DNA from: UBA3775 sp964584255
GTDB lineage: Bacteria; Bacillota; Clostridia; Lachnospirales; Lachnospiraceae
Direction of reading: 5' to 3'
Length of the DNA stretch: 33,120 nucleotides
Assembly: GCA_964584255.1 (NCBI GenBank)
Contig: CAZOZM010000018.1
Coordinates: 1 to 33,120 of the forward strand
How positions within the stretch are numbered: position 1 is the first letter of the stretch; the number at the start of each line of letters is the position of its first letter. Shown here one piece after another: positions 6,653 through 14,829 of this stretch. A program made the translations under genes and the position numbers. The notes under the pieces are model-generated. The model was not told the DNA's origin and searched no databases. It was given only the letters and a program-made list of their open reading frames with translations.

Positions 6653-9600
6653 TTAATAAGTTTTATTTTTCCAGCAGGACTTCGCCAGAGCTATGTCCTT
6701 AACAACCACATTACCTTTACCATACTTGTCCTCAAGCTGATTCATCACGCCTTCGCTTAACCATATCTTTTTTCCGGCAAGTCTCTTAACGGCCTTTTCC
6801 TCCGCACAGTAAAGAACAACTTCATTTTCTCCGGGGTTGTTATATACAAACCTGTCTAATTCTAATTCATCCTGCTTAGCTATGTCAATAGACTTATATT
6901 TAATCCAAAGCTCCTTTGGAGCATTTTCAAATAATATTGCATCCTGACATATTAATTTTCCGTCTTTTTCGTCCTCAAGGCTTACCCTGCCCCGAACGAA
7001 GATTTTGTTATCCGTTTCCAATATACTCCTGAGTTTTTCATATATCTTCGGAAATACCAAAACCTCAACCGAACCTGTTGTATCTTCAACAGTCAGAAAA
7101 CACATCATCGTATTGTTTCTTGTAACCTTTAACGTCTTTCCGCTGATAATCCCGGCAATTATAACACCGGCATCATTTTCCGCTTCAACCTGTCCAGTTT
7201 CTTCGTCATATGCAAATTCCGATGCATATGCCGTTACATTTTTTTCTATAAGTCCCGAATAGTCATCAAGAGGATGGCCTCCGACATATATTCCGAGGAC
7301 TTCTTTTTCGAAATTTAAAAGCTCTTCTTTCGTAAATTCACCGACATTCGGCATGACGAGCATCCCGTTGTCTGCCGGGTCGCCAGTATCAAGAAAATCA
7401 AATAGTGAAAGCTGTCCCGTAAGATTCTTTTTTCTCTCAGCCGCAGCACTTTCCATAATACTTACATATACGCAAAGCATCTGCTTTCTGGTTCCCTCAA
7501 ACGAGTCAAAAGCTCCTGATTTTATAAGATTTTCAACGGTTCTTTTATTTACTTCACTTCCCGAGAGTCGTTCGCAGAAATTTCTTAAATCCCTGTAATT
7601 TCCGTTCGCTTCTCTTTCACTGACAATTGCTTCAATCACCGGTCTTCCCAAACCTTTGATGGCCGAAAGACCATATCTTATGTTATTGCCATCCGTGCTG
7701 AAATCCGAATAACAGAGATTAATATCAGGAGGAAGGAGACAGATTCCCATTTCCTTCATGCCGCTTATATAAGCAATAACCTTTTTAGGATTGTCCATTA
7801 CCGAAGAGATAAGTGCCGCCATAAATTCGACCGGGAAATATCTTTTAAGATATGCCGTCTGATAAGCTACCACCGCATAACATGCCGCATGTGATTTATT
7901 AAATGCATATTTTGCGAAATCAGTCATCTCGTCAAATATTTTATCTGCAACTTCCGGTGCTATTCCTTTGGATACACATCCCGGAACATTTTCAGCTTCA
8001 TTTCCGTAGACGAAGTTCTGTCTTTCACGTGCCATAACGTCGGCTTTCTTCTTCGACATGGCTCGTCTTACCAGATCGCTTCGTCCGTAACTGTATCCTG
8101 CAAGTTCCCTTACAATCTGCATAACCTGTTCCTGATACACAATACAGCCGTAAGTCGGCTCAAGTATCGGTTCAAGTTCCGGACAATCATAAGTTATTTC
8201 ATTTTTTCTGTTCTTTCCTTTTATATACTTTGGAATAAAATCCATCGGACCAGGTCTGTAAAGAGAGATTCCCGCTATTACATCTTCCAGGTTCTCCGGT
8301 TTTAATTCCTTCATGAAAGACTTCATTCCGGTGCTTTCCAACTGGAAAATTCCATCCGTCTTTCCCGATGCAATAAGTTCATAAACGGAAGGTTCATCAT
8401 AATCAATGTTATCAATTGAAAACTCATGATTTTTTCTGTTTACAAGTCTCTCAACATCTTTAATTACAGTCAGGTTTCTCAGCCCGAGGAAATCCATTTT
8501 TAAAAGACCGAGCTCTTCAAGTGTCGGTGCTTCAAACTGAGTGGTTATCGTATCGTCCGCACTTCTCTGCAGCGGAATATACTCTTCCGCAGGAGCATTT
8601 GCTATGATTACGCCGCATGCATGAACGGATGTATGTCTTGGCAGCCCTTCAAGTCTTTTACAGATGGATATGAGATATTCAACATCTTTATCCTCCTGCA
8701 TTGCCTTTCTCAGCTCCGGATTGTATTCCACTGCTTTTTCTATCGTTACCTTTTTAACATCCGGAATTGCAGTCGGAACCATCTTGGCAAGCTGGTCACA
8801 TTTAGAATATGGCAGGTCCATGGCTCTGCCGACATCCCTTATGACATTTCGTGCCGCAAGGGTTCCAAATGTTATAATCTGAACAACTTTGTCTCTGCCA
8901 TACTTTTCATTTACATAATCTATGACTTTTTGCCGGCCTTCCGGACTGAAATCCACGTCTATATCAGGCATGGATACTCTTTCAGGATTCAGGAATCTTT
9001 CAAAAAGAAGATTATATCTTATAGGATCAATATTGGTAATTCCGGTTGTGTATGCAACAATACTTCCTGCTCCGGATCCTCTTCCCGGTCCGACCATTAT
9101 GCCGTTTTCCCTGGCATATCTTATATAGTCGGATACAATCAGGAAATAATCCACAAATCCCATGTTCTTAATTACCGAAAGCTCATATTGCAGTCGCTCC
9201 TCATTTGCCTCCGGATTATCAGGATACCTTTTTTTCATTCCGTCGTGACATATTTTTTCAAGATATTCATATGCCGTATATCCGTCAGGGACATCAAATT
9301 TAGGGAGTTTATACTCTCCGAATTTTATTGTTACATTACACCTGTCCGAAATCTTCTTTGTATTTTCCAAAGCTTCCGGTGCGTAAGGAAACAGTTCATA
9401 CATTTCCTCTGCAGACTTTATATAGAACTGACCGGCTTTATATTTCATTCTGTCTTCATCCGAAACCTTTTTCTGGGTCTGTATGCAGAGAAGAATGTCA
9501 TGTGCCTCGTAATCTTCTTTAAGCGTATAATGTATATCATTGGTCGCTACCAGCGGAATACCCGTCTCCTTATGAATTCGAAGCAATGCCTGATTTACTG

Positions 9601-10153
9601 TTTTCTGCTCATCAATTCCATGGTCCTGAAGTTCCAAAAAGAAATTGTCCTTACCGAAAACATTCTGATAATATAATGCCCGTTCTTTGGCTTCCTCATA
9701 AAAGCCTTTTAGTACTGCGGACGGAATTTCTCCGGCTAGACATGCACTCAGACATATAATTCCTTCGTGATACTGTTCCAGAAGTTCATGATCTACTCTC
9801 GGTTTATAATAAAAGCCCTCAGTAAATCCCTTGCTTACTATTTTTATAAGATTGCTGTAACCGATATCATTTTCTGCCAAAAGTACAAGGTGATAATACC
9901 TTTCTTCCGAATTCTGGCCATCTTTATCAAATCTGGACCCCGGCGAAACATATACTTCGCATCCTATTATCGGTTTTATTCCGACAGCATGGCATGCACG
10001 ATAAAAATCAATCACGCCATACATAACACCGTGATCTGTTATTGCCATCGCGCTGAATCCCAATTCTTTTGCTCTTGCAGCCATCTCATCTATTTTTCCG
10101 GCTCCATCAAGCAGACTGTATTGGGTATGAACATGTAAATGTGTAAAATCCAT
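6653..10153 (-). CDS. dnaE: DNA polymerase III alpha subunit, DnaE type
   Basis: This is a C-family replicative polymerase. In Firmicutes DnaE acts with PolC and extends primers. The PHP domain is at about 1-280 with HLHVHT, TDHG (39-42) and NDIHY (205-209) metal-site residues largely intact. The palm has GPGRGSGAGS and PDIDVDF at 396-402, giving catalytic Asp399 and Asp401; the third aspartate is in KMDFLGLRNL. A helix-hairpin-helix region follows, and an OB fold is near 990-1090 (VIIAGIISG, VEVLVFPKIY). The 1166 residues fit the DnaE1 class, without the inserted exonuclease of PolC. The ATG at 10153 follows GAGGATAGT. The upstream small gene ends about 120 bp away and pfkA follows after 15 bp. 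Confidence 0.97.
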   Translation of the reverse strand: MDFTHLHVHTQYSLLDGAGKIDEMAARAKELGFSAMAITDHGVMYGVIDFYRACHAVGIKPIIGCEVYVSPGSRFDKDGQNSEERYYHLVLLAENDIGYSNLIKIVSKGFTEGFYYKPRVDHELLEQYHEGIICLSACLAGEIPSAVLKGFYEEAKERALYYQNVFGKDNFFLELQDHGIDEQKTVNQALLRIHKETGIPLVATNDIHYTLKEDYEAHDILLCIQTQKKVSDEDRMKYKAGQFYIKSAEEMYELFPYAPEALENTKKISDRCNVTIKFGEYKLPKFDVPDGYTAYEYLEKICHDGMKKRYPDNPEANEERLQYELSVIKNMGFVDYFLIVSDYIRYARENGIMVGPGRGSGAGSIVAYTTGITNIDPIRYNLLFERFLNPERVSMPDIDVDFSPEGRQKVIDYVNEKYGRDKVVQIITFGTLAARNVIRDVGRAMDLPYSKCDQLAKMVPTAIPDVKKVTIEKAVEYNPELRKAMQEDKDVEYLISICKRLEGLPRHTSVHACGVIIANAPAEEYIPLQRSADDTITTQFEAPTLEELGLLKMDFLGLRNLTVIKDVERLVNRKNHEFSIDNIDYDEPSVYELIASGKTDGIFQLESTGMKSFMKELKPENLEDVIAGISLYRPGPMDFIPKYIKGKNRKNEITYDCPELEPILEPTYGCIVYQEQVMQIVRELAGYSYGRSDLVRRAMSKKKADVMARERQNFVYGNEAENVPGCVSKGIAPEVADKIFDEMTDFAKYAFNKSHAACYAVVAYQTAYLKRYFPVEFMAALISSVMDNPKKVIAYISGMKEMGICLLPPDINLCYSDFSTDGNNIRYGLSAIKGLGRPVIEAIVSEREANGNYRDLRNFCERLSGSEVNKRTVENLIKSGAFDSFEGTRKQMLCVYVSIMESAAAERKKNLTGQLSLFDFLDTGDPADNGMLVMPNVGEFTKEELLNFEKEVLGIYVGGHPLDDYSGLIEKNVTAYASEFAYDEETGQVEAENDAGVIIAGIISGKTLKVTRNNTMMCFLTVEDTTGSVEVLVFPKIYEKLRSILETDNKIFVRGRVSLEDEKDGKLICQDAILFENAPKELWIKYKSIDIAKQDELELDRFVYNNPGENEVVLYCAEEKAVKRLAGKKIWLSEGVMNQLEDKYGKGNVVVKDIALAKSCWKNKTY

Positions 10154-10276
10154 ACTATCCTCGTTTCTGCATCTTAGGGTATGTCAGTCGCATGTAAACC
10201 AATTTGATTCCCGCTTTTCCAAATCATACCTTTTTGAACTTCCAATCATAACGTCTGCCGCTTAAAATTGCTCCGG

Positions 10277-10483
10277 TTACCATATTATAATCAGTGCAAT
10301 TATCAAGAAAGCAAGCACAATCGTTTCAAACAAGAGAAGAACATTGCATCTGTCAATCGCCCTTCTGTGTTTGGCAAGCTCTTTTCTTACCCTTCTTCTG
10401 GCTTTGAGTTCTTCCTCAATTTTAAGATCATAGTCATACGTTTCGCCGTTTTCTTCCATGATCCTTCTGTTTTCTTCCGCCAT
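10277..10483 (-). CDS. Small tail-anchored membrane protein, unknown function
   Basis: I do not recognise this protein. The 68 residues split into a charged, helical N-terminal part rich in Glu, Arg and Lys (about 1-44, coiled-coil-like) and one C-terminal hydrophobic segment (about 46-67) ending in Trp. That makes a tail-anchored or small bitopic protein with its charged part in the cytosol. The ATG at 10483 follows AAGGATGGAAAT; an earlier ATG at 10528 with AGGATAA would add 15 residues. It lies between the HPr-like gene and dnaE, on the same strand as both. The shape is loosely like small divisome proteins such as FtsL, but I have no specific evidence for that. Confidence 0.6.
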   Translation of the reverse strand: MAEENRRIMEENGETYDYDLKIEEELKARRRVRKELAKHRRAIDRCNVLLLFETIVLAFLIIALIIIW

Positions 10484-10596
10484 ATTTCCATCCTTACAGG
10501 CACACGGTTCGGACCGGTTATGCCGCATTTATCCTAACCTGATCTGTATTACTCTTACAGTAGTAAATTCGATGTATTTGTTAATGTTAAAGGTTT

Positions 10597-10860
10597 CTAA
10601 GCATCTTTACCGGCCCCAAAAGCTTCCATAACAAAGCTGACCGCTTCCTCCTCATCCGGTCCTTCCGCCATGATAACCACTTCTGCACCGTTCTTTATCG
10701 GAAGACTCATCATGCCCATGATACTTTTGACATTGGCTCTTTTCTTATCAAACTCCAAATACATTGCGCTCTCAAACTTTTCCGCTTTTTGAGCTATACC
10801 TGCAATTAACTTTGCATCCGTATCTTTGGCAATATTGATTGTAAACCCTTTTTTTATCAT
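10597..10860 (-). CDS. Crh-like HPr-family protein without the phosphocarrier histidine
   Basis: The protein is 87 residues and aligns without gaps to classical HPr. The regulatory site is intact: NVKSIMGMMSL puts Ser at position 46, the target of HPr kinase. The phosphocarrier site is not: position 15, His in HPr, is Asp (KDTDAK), and Arg17 is Lys. It therefore cannot carry phosphate from enzyme I to PTS permeases. B. subtilis Crh, which has Gln15 and sits beside whiA, is the functional parallel: after Ser46 phosphorylation it acts as CcpA corepressor. hprK lies in the same operon. The ATG at 10860 follows a perfect AAGGAGAGATAT; an upstream in-frame ATG at 10893 would overlap whiA. A true HPr must be encoded elsewhere. 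Confidence 0.85.
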   Translation of the reverse strand: MIKKGFTINIAKDTDAKLIAGIAQKAEKFESAMYLEFDKKRANVKSIMGMMSLPIKNGAEVVIMAEGPDEEEAVSFVMEAFGAGKDA

Positions 10861-10889
10861 ATATCTCTCCTTTTCTGATGCCTGACGCA

Positions 10890-11840
10890 TCACTTTATTT
10901 TTTCATTGACCGACTCTTCAAGCTGCTTTAATTCATCTGCATGCTTTATTATTCTGGCAAGTCTGTGACTTACACCCGACTTTCCTAATGGAGGGTCTGA
11001 CATTTCACCAAGTTCCGTGAAAGAAGCCTCGGGATTGCTTATCCTCAGATATGCCATCTTTCGCAGATTTTCCGGCAGACTTTCAAGTCCTTTTACTTCT
11101 TTTATATATAGGATACTTTCAATCTGTTTTCTGCACGCATCCGCCGTTTTTTTTATGTTCCCCACTTCACAGTTAACACGTCTGTTTATCATACCTCTTG
11201 TTTCGTTGATTATTTTAACGTTTTCATAATTCATTACCGAAACCGCGGCTCCCATTGCCGCCAGCGTATCAGATATGATATTACTGTCCTTTATATATAC
11301 AAAACTGCTCCCGTTTCTTTGAGAAATTTTGACTTCCTCTGAAACAGGCTTCAGAATTTCCGCAAGCGTTTCCGCTTCTTTCCGGTTTGGTGCCTTTATT
11401 TCAAAATGATAGGACTTTGCGGGATCGTTTACCGACCCCTGCATTATGAATGCACCCCTGATGTATGCAAACCTGCCCTGATTACTCATTTTTTCAGGAT
11501 TTCCCCTGTAATAAAAACCTTCTTCACCTTTTCCGACTCTTATCACGGAAAGCAGATAATTAATGGTCTTTTTCCCGGAAATCTCCATATAGTACATAGG
11601 TTTACGACTTCCCGTCTGTGTTCTCACGCAAACCCGCGGTGTTATATCCAAAGAACGTTTAAGCAGCGAAACATATCTTTTTATCTCCGGTATGTGTTCA
11701 GATGAAAAAACCAGATTTTCATCTGCTTTCAATCCGGCTTCTCCGAAAACAATTGCAGATGCAAGTTCCGGTAAACCCGACTTACCGATATGTGAATTGT
11801 TCTTTAAAAGTTCCTCTTTAACATCTGACGAAAACGACAT
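10890..11840 (-). CDS. whiA: DNA-binding protein WhiA
   Basis: WhiA joins a LAGLIDADG homing-endonuclease-like N-terminal domain to a C-terminal helix-turn-helix. In Gram-positives it influences division and chromosome segregation; in Actinobacteria it controls sporulation. The start MSFSSDVKEELL is canonical; YIRGAFIMQGSVNDP is the LAGLIDADG-type core; the C-terminus has SFTELGEMSDPPLGKSGVSHR, the HTH signature. The length is 316 residues. I start at 11840, which has GAGGTG at close range; an ATG at 11855 lacks a ribosome site. The N-terminal double-cysteine region usual in the family is not obvious here. murB ends 11 bp upstream; rapZ and yvcK, usual neighbours, are absent. Confidence 0.94.
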   Translation of the reverse strand: MSFSSDVKEELLKNNSHIGKSGLPELASAIVFGEAGLKADENLVFSSEHIPEIKRYVSLLKRSLDITPRVCVRTQTGSRKPMYYMEISGKKTINYLLSVIRVGKGEEGFYYRGNPEKMSNQGRFAYIRGAFIMQGSVNDPAKSYHFEIKAPNRKEAETLAEILKPVSEEVKISQRNGSSFVYIKDSNIISDTLAAMGAAVSVMNYENVKIINETRGMINRRVNCEVGNIKKTADACRKQIESILYIKEVKGLESLPENLRKMAYLRISNPEASFTELGEMSDPPLGKSGVSHRLARIIKHADELKQLEESVNEKIK

Positions 11841-11851
11841 TTTCACCTCTG

Positions 11852-12790
11852 TCATTCCGCATAGGAGAAATCTCCCAGCAGTTTTACTTCCATTTCAAGA
11901 GTGACACCGAACTGCTCATATACACGCCTGCTCACTTCGTTAACCAGTCTGTATATATCAGACGCAGCCGCATTTGATTTATTTATCACAAAGCCGCAGT
12001 GCTTTTCGCTTACCTGTGCTCCGCCAACCGTAAACCCTCTGAGTCCGGCATCCTGAATAAGCTTCCCTGCAAAATATCCTTCAGGTCTTTTAAATGTAGA
12101 ACCCGCACTCGGATATTCAAGCGGCTGTTTTTCACGTCTTTTTGCATTAAGACTGCTTATTTCTTCAAGTATTTTTGCGCTGTCTCCGGCTTCCAGAACA
12201 AAATATGCCGAAACCACAATAAGATCTCTTTTTAATACTGCGCTGTTTCTGTATTCCAGTTCGAGCTCATCTTTTTCAAGAGTTTTTATCTCCTGATTTT
12301 CATCAAGAACGTCAGCCGAGAAAATAATATCTTTTATTTCTCCGCCATACGCACCGGCATTCATTGCAACGGCTCCTCCGACGCTTCCGGGTATGCCGGC
12401 TGCAAATTCAATTCCTCCAAGGCCCAGTCTGGCGGCCTGTCTGGCAAAATTCATCAGCGACATGCCTGCCGGCACTTTTATTCCGTATCTGCCGTCCTGA
12501 AGCCTTTCAGGTTCCAGGACAACATCACTGTTCTTCATTATTATGACAATTCCGTCATAACCCTTATCTGAAACAAGAAGGTTGCTTCCCGTACCCATAC
12601 AGAAGTATGGGATTTTTTCTTCCAGAGCAAATCGTACAACCTTCTGCAACTGCGTACCGTTTTCAACATACACGCAGGCTGATGCATTTCCTCCGACTTT
12701 AAAACTGGTATGTAAGGACATCGGTTCGTTGAAAAGAATGTTTTTGATATCCGCCAGTTCCTTCAGCTTTTCCACAGGATAATTACTCAA
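11852..12790 (-). CDS. murB: UDP-N-acetylenolpyruvoylglucosamine reductase
   Basis: MurB is the FAD-dependent reductase that makes UDP-N-acetylmuramate with NADPH, the second committed step of peptidoglycan precursor synthesis. FAD-binding motifs are GTGSNLLVSDKGYDG (66-80) and AAGIPGSVGGAVAMNAGAYG (130-149). Catalytic residues fit: Arg181 in EYRNS, Ser231 in SAGSTFKRP, and the C-terminal glutamate in LEMEVKLLG. The length of 312 residues and lack of the type I insert place it in the type II group found in Firmicutes. The start is TTG at 12790 with GGGGAG 7 bp away. It follows glcK by 16 bp and precedes whiA by 11 bp. Confidence 0.95.
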   Translation of the reverse strand: MSNYPVEKLKELADIKNILFNEPMSLHTSFKVGGNASACVYVENGTQLQKVVRFALEEKIPYFCMGTGSNLLVSDKGYDGIVIIMKNSDVVLEPERLQDGRYGIKVPAGMSLMNFARQAARLGLGGIEFAAGIPGSVGGAVAMNAGAYGGEIKDIIFSADVLDENQEIKTLEKDELELEYRNSAVLKRDLIVVSAYFVLEAGDSAKILEEISSLNAKRREKQPLEYPSAGSTFKRPEGYFAGKLIQDAGLRGFTVGGAQVSEKHCGFVINKSNAAASDIYRLVNEVSRRVYEQFGVTLEMEVKLLGDFSYAE

Positions 12791-12806
12791 TACTACTCTC
12801 CCCGAA

Positions 12807-13748
12807 TTACTTATTGTTTACTATCATTCTGGCAGCGCCATAAATTCCGGCATCATTTCCGAGCTCTGCAAGTTTGAATTCCTTATCCTGAAGTGCTTTC
12901 ATAATATTGGTATTGTAATGCTTCTTTATTGCGTCAATAAGAATTTCTCCGGCTCTGCTTACTCCGCCGCCCACAACATATGCCTGTGGATCAACGGATG
13001 CGGAAACATGAGAAAGTGCAAGTGCAAGATAGCTTCCGAGTGTATCAACAAGCTTTAAAGCAACTTCATCACCCTTCTTAGCTTCATCAAATATGTCTTT
13101 TGCAGTCAGATTTTCAAATGAACTGAGGCTTGTTTCAACACCCTTTGCAAGTTCCTTCTTTGCCATACGAACAATTCCGGTCGCAGAAGCATACTGCTCG
13201 AGATGACCGTGACCGCCACAGCCGCATACATCCTCCTCCACAGGATTTACTATCATATGACCGATTTCAGCAGCTGCTCCGTTTGAGCCGCAGAGAATGT
13301 TACCATTGAGTATAATTCCGCCGCCTACTCCGGTTCCAAGTGTTATCATTACACATGAATCATAGCCTCTGCCGCCGCCCTTCCACATTTCTCCAAGAGC
13401 AGCCACATTTGCATCGTTTCCTGCTTTAACCTTTAATCCGGTTAAATCTCCCATAGTCTGTGAAACATTCATGCGTCCCCATCCGAGATTTGGACACTGA
13501 AGAACCGTTCCGTCATCAAGAACAGGTCCCGGTATTCCGATTCCAATTCCCAAAACGTTCTCTTTTTCAATAAATTTTTCTGCCATCTTTGATTTGATTG
13601 TATCGGCAATGTCTCCCGGAACCTTTGCTCCGTGATCTTCCCTGTTTGTTACGATTTCCCACTTATCAAGTAAATCTCCTTCTGATGTAAAAAGACCGCA
13701 TTTAACTGTTGTTCCACCGATATCAATTCCAAAAATATACTGTTCCAT
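12807..13748 (-). CDS. glcK: ROK-family glucokinase
   Basis: This cytosolic kinase phosphorylates glucose with ATP to glucose 6-phosphate. The phosphate loop is DIGGTTVKCG (9-18), the catalytic aspartate is in GNDANVAALGE (Asp112), and the sugar-binding EIGH is at 161-164. The zinc motif reads CGCGGHGHLEQYASATG from 175; His replaces the third Cys of the common CxCGxxGCxE, leaving a likely His-Cys zinc site. The length of 313 residues fits. The ATG at 13748 follows GGAGGATAAAA. It sits between hprK and murB, tying sugar entry to the HPr-kinase regulatory circuit. Glucose is the most likely substrate; other hexoses or N-acetylhexosamines are possible for ROK enzymes. Confidence 0.9.
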   Translation of the reverse strand: MEQYIFGIDIGGTTVKCGLFTSEGDLLDKWEIVTNREDHGAKVPGDIADTIKSKMAEKFIEKENVLGIGIGIPGPVLDDGTVLQCPNLGWGRMNVSQTMGDLTGLKVKAGNDANVAALGEMWKGGGRGYDSCVMITLGTGVGGGIILNGNILCGSNGAAAEIGHMIVNPVEEDVCGCGGHGHLEQYASATGIVRMAKKELAKGVETSLSSFENLTAKDIFDEAKKGDEVALKLVDTLGSYLALALSHVSASVDPQAYVVGGGVSRAGEILIDAIKKHYNTNIMKALQDKEFKLAELGNDAGIYGAARMIVNNK

Positions 13749-13789
13749 TTTTATCCTCCATAGTCAGAGCACTTTTATTTGTGTCGTAT

Positions 13790-14722
13790 TTAATTTCCGC
13801 TCAGCAGATTCTGTGTTACTCTCTTATATAATTCCTGAGCCGCATTGTATCCCATCTTTTTCTGTCTGTGATTTATTGCCGCCGATTCGCATATAACGGC
13901 AAGATTACGTCCCGGTCTGATAGGGATGTTGTGTACCGGAACTTTATTTCCAAGAAATTCTATATAGCTGTCTTCAAGCCCCATTCTGTCATATTCTTTG
14001 TCTTTAACCCAGTCTTCAAGTTTGATTACGAGATTTATATTCTGTGTATCCTTTACGCTCTGTACACCAAACAGGGTTTTGACATCAATAATGCCTATGC
14101 CTCTGAGCTCAATAAAATGCCTTGTTATGTTTGGCGCACTTCCGACCAGCGTCGTGTCCGACACTTTTTTTATTTCGACAACATCATCCGAAACAAGTCT
14201 GTGTCCTCTTTTTATGAGTTCAAGTGCCGCTTCACTCTTTCCGATTCCGCTTTCACCGGTAATCAAAACACCCTCGCCGCATATTTCAACCAAAACACCG
14301 TGGATTGAAATTCTTGGAGCAAGCTCCACTTTAAGGGTTCGTACAAGTTCCGCAACCATCGCGCTGGTTTCCCTTGAGCTTCTGAAAATAGGTACGTTTT
14401 TTTCTATTGCAAGTTTTTTAAATCCCGGGCTTACCTCAAGATCCCTGCAGAATATGATACACGGAACGTGATAATCCATCAGTCTTCCGAAACAGTGATG
14501 TCTCTGCTCGCTTGTCATCATGTGATACATGTAGGAATACTCCACATTACCGATAAGCTGTATTCTGTCTTTCTCAAAGTTCTCAAAAAATCCCGTAAGC
14601 TGAAGTGCCGGTCTGTTAATCTCCGGTCTTGTAATCTCTATCTCGGAAATATCAATTTCCGGAGTCATATTTGTTATTTCCAGCATTTCGGCTATTTTGG
14701 ACAGTTTTACCGTATATTCCAT
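13790..14722 (-). CDS. hprK: HPr kinase/phosphorylase
   Basis: HprK phosphorylates Ser46 of HPr and Crh with ATP when glycolytic intermediates are high and removes the phosphate when they fall, so it sets carbon-catabolite repression. It has a catalytic His near 141, Walker A GESGIGKS (156-163), the double aspartate VSDDVVEI (178-185), and the C-terminal family signature RPGRNLAV (269-276). The protein is 310 residues when started at the ATG at 14722, which has GGAGGAAGGA directly in front; longer in-frame starts up to 14767 run through this ribosome site. It is the first gene after a strong promoter (14790-14818) and shares the transcript with a Crh-like substrate. Confidence 0.96.
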   Translation of the reverse strand: MEYTVKLSKIAEMLEITNMTPEIDISEIEITRPEINRPALQLTGFFENFEKDRIQLIGNVEYSYMYHMMTSEQRHHCFGRLMDYHVPCIIFCRDLEVSPGFKKLAIEKNVPIFRSSRETSAMVAELVRTLKVELAPRISIHGVLVEICGEGVLITGESGIGKSEAALELIKRGHRLVSDDVVEIKKVSDTTLVGSAPNITRHFIELRGIGIIDVKTLFGVQSVKDTQNINLVIKLEDWVKDKEYDRMGLEDSYIEFLGNKVPVHNIPIRPGRNLAVICESAAINHRQKKMGYNAAQELYKRVTQNLLSGN

Positions 14723-14745
14723 TCCTTCCTCCGAATAAATATATT

Positions 14746-14764
14746 TCCCGGTTTGTACCCGGGA
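14746..14764 (-). promoter_or_regulatory. Leader stem-loop of hprK
   Basis: TCCCGG (14746-14751) pairs with CCGGGA (14759-14764) around a 7-nt loop. It lies in the hprK leader between promoter and ribosome site. The run that follows is A/T mixed without a U-tract, so it is not a clear terminator. It may only stabilise the 5' end. Confidence 0.3.
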
Positions 14765-14789
14765 CATGTATACCCATTACACTGATATA

Positions 14790-14818
14790 ATTATACTAGT
14801 TTACGCCATGAATGTAAA
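14790..14818 (-). promoter_or_regulatory. Promoter of the hprK-pfkA unit
   Basis: On the minus strand TTTACA (14818-14813), a 17-bp spacer and a perfect TATAAT (14795-14790). It begins 12 bp after the uvrC stop and about 70 bp before the hprK start. I see no terminator within the genes that follow until 5589-5623. Confidence 0.75.
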
Positions 14819-14829
14819 GTTTTTCAGCA

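Noticed and set aside
8621..9676. A 351-codon plus-strand open frame
   Set aside because: It lies entirely antisense within dnaE, has no ribosome site or family motif, and its composition reflects the complementary strand of a conserved gene.
10171..10198. A TTTACA-16 bp-TAAGAT promoter directly before dnaE
   Set aside because: It would leave a leader of only about 11 nt that barely holds the ribosome site, so I do not list it as a feature.
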